Positions 1 to 4,774 of a stretch of DNA of 5,314 nucleotides are shown here, piece by piece (the stretch's first letter is position 1; each line of letters opens with the position of its first letter). Under the pieces are notes generated by a model, which worked only from the letters and a program-made list of their open reading frames with translations, was not told the origin of the DNA and made no database searches. Origin of the DNA: an uncultured Flavobacteriia bacterium (GTDB lineage: Bacteria; Bacteroidota; Bacteroidia; Flavobacteriales; Flavobacteriaceae); NCBI GenBank assembly GCA_946482495.1, contig CAMLRV010000166.1, positions 1 through 5,314 on the forward strand, given 5' to 3'. Made by a program: the position numbers and the translations under genes.

Positions 1-1
1 T

Positions 2-517
2 TACAGCATGAATCAAAGTTTAAAACAGTTTTTCTTTTTAGCGGAATTGATTTCTATTGAGCCTGAAAAAATGGGTGAAGATTTAGTTATTACAAAAGAG
101 CAAGTAGAAAATGCTTTAGTAGGCAAAATGCCACAAGCACTTATTATAAGAACCTTGCCAAATGTGGAAAACAAGAAACATTTGAATTATTCTAATACAA
201 ATCCGCCATATTTATGTGAAAAAGCTGCGTATTTTATTCGAGAAATAGGAGTGGAGCATTTGCTAATCGATTTACCAAGTGTAGATAAAGAACACGATGA
301 AGGAAAATTATTGGCACACAAAGCATTTTGGAATGTAAAAAACACCACAATATTAAATGACGATGCACGTTTAGATTGTACGATTACAGAATTAATTTAC
401 GTGAACAATTCGGTTTCAGATGGGGCATATTTGCTAAATTTACAAATCGTTTCATTTGAAAATGATGCGTCACCATCAAAACCGGTTTTGTATAGTTTGG
501 AAGCTAATCACTTATAA
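2..517 (+). CDS. Cyclase family protein (kynurenine-formamidase-like), C-terminal part
   Basis: This is the 3' part of a gene that enters from the left edge; the frame is open back to base 2, with 171 residues visible. The ATG at 8 is probably an internal methionine, because the text around it (YSMNQSLKQFFF) reads as mid-domain sequence and the family is usually about 200-260 residues. Counting from that Met, the recognisable block is DLPSVD at 88-93 followed by EGKLLAHKAFW (98-108) and TITELIYV (125-132), typical of the cyclase fold (PF04199). H104 and E128 are candidates for the later metal-site residues. The family's HxGTHxDxPxH motif would lie upstream, outside the window. Members are metal-dependent hydrolases such as kynurenine formamidase, but this branch has no firmly known substrate, so I do not assign one. 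The next gene follows after 13 nt, suggesting cotranscription. The family call is strong; the function is open. Confidence 0.85.
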   Translation, partial: YSMNQSLKQFFFLAELISIEPEKMGEDLVITKEQVENALVGKMPQALIIRTLPNVENKKHLNYSNTNPPYLCEKAAYFIREIGVEHLLIDLPSVDKEHDEGKLLAHKAFWNVKNTTILNDDARLDCTITELIYVNNSVSDGAYLLNLQIVSFENDASPSKPVLYSLEANHL

Positions 518-530
518 CTACCAACTAAAT

Positions 531-902
531 ATGAATATTCAACAATTATATGAATTTTGTTTGTCTAAAAAAGGAGTTACTGAACATTTTCCTTTTGATG
601 AAGATACTTTGGTTTTTAAGGTTGGCGGAAAAATGTTTTGTTTAACTTCTTTACAGCAATGGGAAAAAGAGGAACCGAGTTTGAATTTGAAATGTGATCC
701 TGATAAAGCGGAAGAACTTCGTGCAGAATTTGAAGCAATTCAGCCTGGCTATCACATGAGTAAAGTGCATTGGAATACCGTTTCAATTGGTCATGATGTT
801 TCAGATAAAATGGTTGTGGAATTAATTAATCATTCTTATGATTTGGTTTTTAAAAGTTTGACGAAAAAAATTCAAGTCGAAATACAAGAATTAGAAAATT
901 AG
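531..902 (+). CDS. MmcQ/YjbR family protein
   Basis: This is a 123-residue protein of the MmcQ/YjbR family (PF04237), small single-domain cytoplasmic proteins with a CyaY-like fold, often labelled DNA-binding although direct evidence is thin. Visible family features are FPFDEDTLVFKVGGKMF (20-36), LNLKCDP (51-57), the conserved PGYHMSKVHWN block (72-82) and HSYDLV (101-106) near the C-terminus. The length is normal for the family. The frame is open further upstream to an ATG at 456, but I chose 531: the family begins with a short helix such as MNIQQLYEFC, the extra 25 residues do not look like it, and the longer version would overlap the upstream gene by 62 nt. An AT-rich stretch (ctaaat) precedes the start, with no Shine-Dalgarno, as is normal in Bacteroidota. 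It probably shares a transcript with the cyclase-family gene. The cellular role is unknown. Confidence 0.88.
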   Translation: MNIQQLYEFCLSKKGVTEHFPFDEDTLVFKVGGKMFCLTSLQQWEKEEPSLNLKCDPDKAEELRAEFEAIQPGYHMSKVHWNTVSIGHDVSDKMVVELINHSYDLVFKSLTKKIQVEIQELEN

Positions 903-906
903 GCAT

Positions 907-914
907 TACTTTTG
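907..914 (+). promoter_or_regulatory. Possible -7 promoter element (TACTTTTG) before the PH/SHOCT gene
   Basis: The octamer matches the Bacteroidota -7 consensus TAnnTTTG exactly and ends 40 nt before the ATG at 955. No TTG-type -33 element is visible at the usual 17-23 nt upstream (that stretch is the coding end of the YjbR-family gene), so this is a weak candidate. The PH/SHOCT gene may equally be read through from the genes before it. Confidence 0.3.
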
Positions 915-954
915 ATAAGATTACAACAACAAACTATAAACGATAAAATTTATT

Positions 955-1647
955 ATGATTGATAATTTAAAGAAAATATTAAACGAAGATCAAGATCCAA
1001 AAGCAATTGAAAAAATTACTTCTAAACTAGAAAATTTATTAATGACTAATGAGGAGGTAGGCTATATTGCGGTACAAAAAAAGCCAGCAATTACGGTTTT
1101 TCCAGATAGTATTGTAGTGACGAACAAACGTATTATTTTATGTAAACCTAAAAATTTAGGTTTGTCTATGGAGTTTATGGATTATGATTGGGATGATATT
1201 TCAGGAACTTTTGTAAAAGAGGGATTTTTAGGCTCTGATTTTACTTTTTCTACGAAAACAGAACTGACACATACAGTTGATTATTTACCAAAAAATCAAG
1301 CTCGAAAGTTATATACCTATGCAAAAGAGCAATTGGATTTGTTGAAGAATCCAAAAGCGACGAGTTCGGTTGTAGAGGAAATTGCACCAGTATATGATGA
1401 AGTGGTGGAAGAAATTCAGCCTGAAGAAGTGACAAATTTTGCAGAAATTATGCCTGCAGAAATCATTCCAGCGGTTCAAGATACAGAAATTGAAGAGCCA
1501 ATTCCATCTCACGAAAAAAAACTTTCCGATTTATCTAAAGATGAATTATTTGAAAAACTTAATAATTATAAGAAACTTTTAGATAACGGATTGATTCTTC
1601 AAGGCGAATACGACAAATTGAAAAACGAGATTTTACCTTTATTATAA
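955..1647 (+). CDS. PH-like domain protein with C-terminal SHOCT domain
   Basis: This is a 230-residue protein with no signal peptide or membrane segment, so probably cytoplasmic. Residues about 1-32 form a charged helical leader. Residues about 33-128 look like a bacterial PH-like domain (YokE/bPH type): a run of beta strands including AITVFPDSIVVTNKRIILC (45-63), then DYDWDDISG (76-84), and a closing helix (about 114-130). Residues about 138-190 are an acidic, proline-rich, probably disordered linker. Residues 191-230 match a SHOCT domain, a short helical hairpin with the pattern LFEKLNNYKKLLDNGLI then EYDKLKNEIL. SHOCT domains sit at protein termini and are thought to mediate oligomerisation or binding; the bacterial PH-like domain's ligand is generally unknown. 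The gene starts 52 nt after the YjbR-family gene and ends 5 nt before a strong terminator, so it is the last gene of its unit. The domain calls rest on pattern recognition; the function is not known. Confidence 0.82.
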   Translation: MIDNLKKILNEDQDPKAIEKITSKLENLLMTNEEVGYIAVQKKPAITVFPDSIVVTNKRIILCKPKNLGLSMEFMDYDWDDISGTFVKEGFLGSDFTFSTKTELTHTVDYLPKNQARKLYTYAKEQLDLLKNPKATSSVVEEIAPVYDEVVEEIQPEEVTNFAEIMPAEIIPAVQDTEIEEPIPSHEKKLSDLSKDELFEKLNNYKKLLDNGLILQGEYDKLKNEILPLL

Positions 1648-1652
1648 AACAA

Positions 1653-1687
1653 AAAAAAACCGACATATTAAAATTGTCGGTTTTTTT
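1653..1687 (+). terminator. Rho-independent terminator after the PH/SHOCT gene
   Basis: The GC core CCGACA (1660-1665) pairs with TGTCGG (1675-1680) across a 9-nt loop. Seven A's (1653-1659) and seven T's (1681-1687) extend the stem to 13 bp and supply the U-tract. It starts 5 nt after the stop codon of the PH/SHOCT gene. Because A- and T-tracts flank the core symmetrically, it could also stop transcripts coming from the tRNA on the - strand. Confidence 0.9.
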
Positions 1688-1699
1688 ATAAGCTTTATT

Positions 1700-1721
1700 A
1701 GGATTGTTGAAACACAATCCT
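1700..1721. repeat. 8-bp inverted repeat between two terminators
   Basis: AGGATTGT (1700-1707) and ACAATCCT (1714-1721) form a perfect 8-bp stem with a 6-nt loop (TGAAAC). There is no T-tract directly after it on either strand, so it does not look like an intrinsic terminator. It sits in the 57-nt gap between the two convergent terminators. No function is assigned. Confidence 0.5.
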
Positions 1722-1744
1722 TAATTGGACATAGTAAAAACAAA

Positions 1745-1767
1745 AAACCCCGACATTGTCGGGGTTT
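1745..1767 (-). terminator. Rho-independent terminator of tRNA-Phe
   Basis: CCCCGAC (1748-1754) pairs with GTCGGGG (1758-1764) over a 3-nt loop, and AAA/TTT pairs extend the stem to 10 bp. Read on the - strand, the stem is followed by a T-rich run (TTTTTTG then TTTTT). It begins 3 nt beyond the tRNA 3' end, so it terminates the tRNA transcript. Confidence 0.88.
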
Positions 1768-1770
1768 AAG

Positions 1771-1843
1771 TGGTACCTCCAGGGATCGAACCAGGGACAC
1801 ATGGATTTTCAGTCCATTGCTCTACCATCTGAGCTAAGGTACC
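1771..1843 (-). tRNA. tRNA-Phe (anticodon GAA)
   Basis: The - strand folds into a complete 73-nt cloverleaf. The acceptor is GGTACCT with AGGTACC and discriminator A; the D arm is GCTC-AGATGGTA-GAGC; the anticodon arm is ATGGA-CTGAAAA-TCCAT, with GAA at the anticodon position (reads UUC/UUU, phenylalanine); the variable loop is GTGTC; and the T arm is CCTGG-TTCGATC-CCTGG. All stems pair well, so it looks functional. The 3' CCA is not encoded (the next bases are CTT) and would have to be added by tRNA nucleotidyltransferase. It has its own promoter and terminator, so it is a single-gene unit inserted between two protein-coding units that run the other way. Confidence 0.97.
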
Positions 1844-1854
1844 TTGAATAATTC

Positions 1855-1866
1855 AGTAATATTACT
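1855..1866. repeat. 12-bp perfect palindrome in the tRNA-Phe leader
   Basis: AGTAATATTACT is a perfect 12-bp palindrome located between the tRNA promoter's -7 element and the mature tRNA 5' end. It could be a protein-binding site or a weak leader hairpin. A short AT-only palindrome is not rare in DNA this AT-rich, so no function is claimed. Confidence 0.35.
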
Positions 1867-1881
1867 TCCTTAGTGCGGGTG

Positions 1882-1912
1882 CAAATATAGAACCATTTTT
1901 ATATTTTCCAAA
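1882..1912 (-). promoter_or_regulatory. Promoter of tRNA-Phe (TTTG-N19-TATATTTG)
   Basis: On the - strand, TTTG (1912-1909) lies 19 nt before TATATTTG (1889-1882), an exact match to the Bacteroidota primary sigma factor consensus TTTG-N19-TAnnTTTG. The -7 element ends 38 nt before the tRNA 5' end, which implies a leader of roughly 30 nt to be removed by RNase P. This is the best promoter in the window. Confidence 0.75.
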
Positions 1913-1938
1913 ACAAAAAATAAAAAAAATCAATTTCG

Positions 1939-1946
1939 TACATTTG
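1939..1946 (+). promoter_or_regulatory. -7 promoter element (TACATTTG) for the coaX operon
   Basis: TACATTTG matches the Bacteroidota -7 consensus TAnnTTTG exactly and is followed by CA, a common context in flavobacterial promoters. No clear TTG lies at -33; that position is an A-rich tract, which may act as an upstream element. The element ends 18 nt before the coaX ATG, so the 5' UTR would be very short (about 10-14 nt). It diverges from the tRNA-Phe promoter 27 nt away. Confidence 0.55.
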
Positions 1947-1964
1947 CAATTCTAATATTTAGAT

Positions 1965-2699
1965 ATGATACTTACCATTGATGTAGGAAATACAAACATT
2001 AAAGTGGCTGTTTTTGAACAGGTTGACCTAATTGAAAAGTTTGTCTTTCAAAAAAAAGACCTCAAAAATAATTTTGAAAATATTTTAAAAAAATATCCAA
2101 ATTATACAAATGGAGTGCTTTCTTCTGTAGGGAAATTGGATGAAACTGAAATTTTTTGGTTAAAAAAGCACATGAATTTATTTGAAATTAATCATAATTC
2201 CATTTTTCCATTCCAAAATTTATATAGTACACCAAAAACTTTAGGAGTTGACAGAATGGTATTGGCTGCAGGAGCCGTTTTATTATTTCCGAATCAAAAT
2301 ACTTTAATAATTGATGTTGGTACTTGTGTAACTTATGATTTTGTAAATAATAAGAATGAATATCTAGGTGGAGCCATTTCTCCGGGTTTGCGTTTGCGAT
2401 ATGAATCGCTACATAATTTTACTGCCAAGTTACCTTTGTTAGAAAAAAAATCTCCTGAAAATTTTATTGGAAATTCTACAAATGAAGCGATTCATTCTGG
2501 TGTAGTAAATGGCTTACGAAATGAAATTGAAGGTTTTATTTCTGAATATTCTGTTAAAAACGAACAATTTACAATAATTTTAACAGGCGGAGACGCTAAT
2601 TTTTTGGCTAATCGATTTAAAAGTACCATATTTGCCGATGAAAATTTCTTATTAAAAAGTTTACAACAATTATACACTTATAGTTTACAAAATGATTAA
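1965..2699 (+). CDS. coaX: Type III pantothenate kinase
   Basis: CoaX phosphorylates pantothenate (vitamin B5) with ATP to give 4'-phosphopantothenate, the first committed step of coenzyme A synthesis, in the cytoplasm. The 244 residues show the ASKHA-fold signature motifs in order: DVGNTN (6-11, phosphate loop), GVDR (94-97, with D96 the likely catalytic base), DVGTCVTYD (117-125, second phosphate motif), GGAISPG (135-141) and TGGD (207-210). The length is normal and no key residue is missing. Type III enzymes need a monovalent cation and are not feedback-inhibited by CoA; that is family knowledge, not visible here. The start at 1965 puts the first motif at residues 6-11, as expected. It is the first gene of a + strand operon, and its last 8 nt overlap the start of the following outer-membrane protein gene (ATGATTAA), which suggests translational coupling. 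Confidence 0.97.
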   Translation: MILTIDVGNTNIKVAVFEQVDLIEKFVFQKKDLKNNFENILKKYPNYTNGVLSSVGKLDETEIFWLKKHMNLFEINHNSIFPFQNLYSTPKTLGVDRMVLAAGAVLLFPNQNTLIIDVGTCVTYDFVNNKNEYLGGAISPGLRLRYESLHNFTAKLPLLEKKSPENFIGNSTNEAIHSGVVNGLRNEIEGFISEYSVKNEQFTIILTGGDANFLANRFKSTIFADENFLLKSLQQLYTYSLQND

Positions 2700-3945
2700 A
2701 AAAATTGTCTTAATAGTTACCATATTACTCGCTAATTTAGGATTTGCTCAAGAAAACACACCGTCACCTTATTCTTTTTATGGAATTGGAAGTACTAAAT
2801 TTAAAGGTACTAACGACATAGTTAACATGGGTGGAATTAGTGTTTATTCAGATAGTACACATATCAATGTTTTAAATCCAGCTACTTATTCGAATCAATT
2901 ATTAACTAGTTTCCAAATTGGTGCTACAAGTTCGTTTTATAAACTAAATTCAGCAAGTGTTACTGAAAAAGCTCAAAAAACTACTTTTGATTACTTGGTT
3001 TTAGGATTTCCAGTTTCAAAGAAATTAGGAGTTTCTTTTGGACTTCTACCACAAAGTGCAGTTGGATACCGATTTTTTAATGATGAAAGTGCTACAACAA
3101 GTACCAAAAGAAGATATTTAGGAAAAGGTGGTGTAAATAAAGTGTATTTTGGTTCGGGATATAAAATCAACTCTAAGTTAAGTCTGGGTTTAGATTTCCA
3201 ATATCTTTTTGGTTCAATCGATACAGAAACACAAGTTTTTAGAGAAGGTGCTTTTTACGGAACTAGAGAGGTTAACGAGTCGAGTTTATCAGGTGTTGCT
3301 TTTACTGCCGGATTAACGTATAACACAAAACTGAATGATAAATTAAACTTTATGTCTAGTTTAGTTTATTCTCCTGAAGCAAAATTAAATTCTAATAATG
3401 CTAGAAATGTTGCTTTAATTACAATCGATTCAAATAATAGTGCAATTCCGGTAACTAATGATACGGAAGTAAATGTAGCTGATACAAAATTAAATATTCC
3501 TTCTAAATTAGCTGTTGGTGCGGGTGTTGGAAATAGAAAATGGTTTTTAGGTGGAGATTTAACTTTTTCTGGAACTGGAAATCAGGTGGATAGATTTGAT
3601 AATTATTCTAATGTACATTATGAAAATGCCACTCGTGTAGCTATTGGAGGTTTCTTTATTCCTAAATTTGATTCTTATAATAATTACTTAGAAAGAATTA
3701 CTTATCGCGGTGGTTTTAGATTTGAAAATACTGGATTGGTAATTAATAATTCTACAATTAAAGACAGAGCTGTAACTCTTGGTTTAGGATTGCCAGTAAC
3801 GGGTACATTTTCCAGCATTAATTTAGGTGTGGAAATGGGAACAAGAGGAACTACTAGTAATGGGTTAATCAAAGAAAATTATTTTTCAGTAAACTTAGGT
3901 TTATTGTTCAATGATAAATGGTTTAGAAAAACTTTATATAATTAA
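2692..3945 (+). CDS. Putative outer-membrane beta-barrel protein (FadL/PorV-like pattern)
   Basis: This is a 417-residue exported protein. Residues 1-19 are a signal peptide (MIKK, a hydrophobic core, then GFA before Q20), of the form ending in FAQ that is common in flavobacteria. The mature part begins with PYSFYGIGSTKF (26-37), then NMGGISVYSDSTHINVLNPATYSN (45-68); the LNPA stretch resembles the N-terminal region of FadL- and PorV-type barrels. The rest alternates strand-like segments (GVSFGLLP, LSLGLDFQYLFGS, GVAFTAGLTYNT, LNFMSSLVYSPEAKL, LAVGAGVG, VTLGLGLPV, YFSVNLGLLF) with polar loops, as expected for a 12-14 strand barrel; the strand count is an estimate. It starts inside the end of coaX and is followed after 5 nt by lptC, so it is cotranscribed with both. 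I do not recognise a characterised homologue. A link to LPS or lipid handling is suggested only by position. Confidence 0.8.
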   Translation: MIKKIVLIVTILLANLGFAQENTPSPYSFYGIGSTKFKGTNDIVNMGGISVYSDSTHINVLNPATYSNQLLTSFQIGATSSFYKLNSASVTEKAQKTTFDYLVLGFPVSKKLGVSFGLLPQSAVGYRFFNDESATTSTKRRYLGKGGVNKVYFGSGYKINSKLSLGLDFQYLFGSIDTETQVFREGAFYGTREVNESSLSGVAFTAGLTYNTKLNDKLNFMSSLVYSPEAKLNSNNARNVALITIDSNNSAIPVTNDTEVNVADTKLNIPSKLAVGAGVGNRKWFLGGDLTFSGTGNQVDRFDNYSNVHYENATRVAIGGFFIPKFDSYNNYLERITYRGGFRFENTGLVINNSTIKDRAVTLGLGLPVTGTFSSINLGVEMGTRGTTSNGLIKENYFSVNLGLLFNDKWFRKTLYN

Positions 3946-3950
3946 TAAAA

Positions 3951-4496
3951 ATGAAAAGATTTGTTGAAATCATACTTGTATTTACTCTGATTTTGTGTTT
4001 GCAAAGTTGCGAGAGTAATTTAAAGGATGTGCAGCGAATCTATAAAACTTCATTTGTGCCTACTGGTGAAGCGGATTCTATTAATCTGAAATATACAGAT
4101 TCTGGTAGAGTAAAATCTACACTTCAAAGTTTAAAAATGGTGGATTATTCTACCGCTAAAAATCCTTTTGTAGAATTTCCAAAAGCAATATTGGTTACCC
4201 TAATTGACGATAATGGTAATAAAACTACTGTTGTAGCTGATAAGGCTGTTTCATACAAAAAAACAGAAGTAATTGATTTAATTGGAAATGTGAAAATAAC
4301 CACTTTTGATGGAAAAATTTTGGAAACGAATCAATTGTATTTCGACCAAAAAAATGAATGGTTTTTTACTGAAGAATTTTTTAAATTTAAAGATGCAGAT
4401 GGAAGTTTTTTGCAAGGTGTTGGAATCGATTTTAGTAAAGATTTTAAAATTTTCAACATGCAAAATAATGTTGGTGAAGTAAATAATATGAAATAA
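3951..4496 (+). CDS. lptC: LPS export ABC transporter periplasmic protein LptC, lipoprotein form
   Basis: LptC links the inner-membrane LptBFG exporter to the periplasmic LptA-type bridge that carries LPS to the outer membrane. The 181 residues begin with a short basic stretch, a hydrophobic segment (5-16) and a lipobox LQSC with acylated Cys20. This differs from E. coli LptC, which is held by a transmembrane helix. The mature part carries the OstA-like beta-jellyroll pattern: INLKYTDSGRVKSTLQ (44-59), FPKAILVTL (76-84), ADKAVSYKKTEVIDLIGNVKITTFDGKILETNQLYFD spanning 96-132, and a closing DFKIFNMQNNVGEV (164-177). The length is close to the family norm (about 180-200). No lptA or lptB lies beside it in this window. 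It follows the barrel gene by 5 nt and precedes a small membrane protein gene by 7 nt, so it is mid-operon. The start is set by the signal peptide and preceded by AATAAAA. Confidence 0.9.
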   Translation: MKRFVEIILVFTLILCLQSCESNLKDVQRIYKTSFVPTGEADSINLKYTDSGRVKSTLQSLKMVDYSTAKNPFVEFPKAILVTLIDDNGNKTTVVADKAVSYKKTEVIDLIGNVKITTFDGKILETNQLYFDQKNEWFFTEEFFKFKDADGSFLQGVGIDFSKDFKIFNMQNNVGEVNNMK

Positions 4497-4503
4497 TAAT
4501 AAA

Positions 4504-4695
4504 ATGAAATACTACAAATTCTCTCAATATCTATATTTAGTTGCGGCTATTGTGTTCTCAGGTTCTGTGATTTATAAAATTTTAAACAAACAAGATTATG
4601 GATTACAAGCAATAATTGCAGTTGGATTTATAATTATGTTCTTTGTTAGAAGAAGTTTTCTAAAAAAAATGCAAAACAATCAAGAAAACAAGTAA
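4504..4695 (+). CDS. Small two-helix membrane protein, unknown function
   Basis: This is a 63-residue protein I cannot name. It has two hydrophobic segments (about 8-26, YLYLVAAIVFSGSVIYKIL, and about 34-48, LQAIIAVGFIIMFFV) separated by a short polar turn (NKQDYG), and a basic, glutamine/asparagine-rich tail (RRSFLKKMQNNQENK). By the positive-inside rule both ends probably face the cytoplasm. It begins 7 nt after the lptC stop, after a TAATAAA stretch, and appears to be the last gene of the coaX operon. The codon use and AT-richness match its neighbours, which argues that it is real and not a random open frame. Its position beside lptC suggests a part in envelope assembly, but nothing in the sequence proves that. 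Confidence 0.75.
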   Translation: MKYYKFSQYLYLVAAIVFSGSVIYKILNKQDYGLQAIIAVGFIIMFFVRRSFLKKMQNNQENK

Positions 4696-4735
4696 AAAAA
4701 TTAGCAATACTATTTTATTATTAAATAGATAATTG

Positions 4736-4743
4736 TATTTTCG
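4736..4743 (+). promoter_or_regulatory. Possible -7 promoter element (TATTTTCG) before the PpiD-like gene
   Basis: TATTTTCG matches the TAnnTTTG consensus at all positions but one. It lies 31 nt before the ATG at 4775 in the only sizeable gap (79 nt) downstream of coaX. No TTG is seen at the expected -33 position. It would let the PpiD-like gene be expressed separately from the coaX-lptC operon; I see no terminator in the gap, so read-through is also likely. Confidence 0.4.
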
Positions 4744-4774
4744 CCCACTGAATAAAAAAATAATCAATATAAAA

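Noticed and set aside
8..10. ATG at 8 as the start of the cyclase-family gene
   Set aside because: The frame stays open to the window edge, the sequence around it is mid-domain, and the family's N-terminal metal-binding motif is missing, so the gene must begin upstream of the window.
456..530. Upstream extension of the YjbR-family gene to an ATG at 456
   Set aside because: It would overlap the cyclase-family gene by 62 nt and add 25 residues unlike the family; the start at 531 fits the family N-terminus.
1250..1512. Two - strand open frames opposite the PH/SHOCT gene
   Set aside because: They lie wholly antisense to a well-supported gene, have low-complexity composition rich in F, L and C, and show no domain pattern.
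2492..2677. - strand open frame opposite the end of coaX
   Set aside because: It is antisense to the conserved TGGD region of coaX and resembles no protein I know; it is a by-product of AT-rich coding sequence.
4278..4463. - strand open frame opposite lptC
   Set aside because: It is antisense to the conserved part of lptC, rich in F, I and K, and has no start context or domain.
4710..4728. Hairpin CTATTT/AAATAG as a terminator before the PpiD-like gene
   Set aside because: The 6-bp stem has only one G-C pair and no U-tract follows, so it would not terminate; it is chance complementarity in AT-rich DNA.
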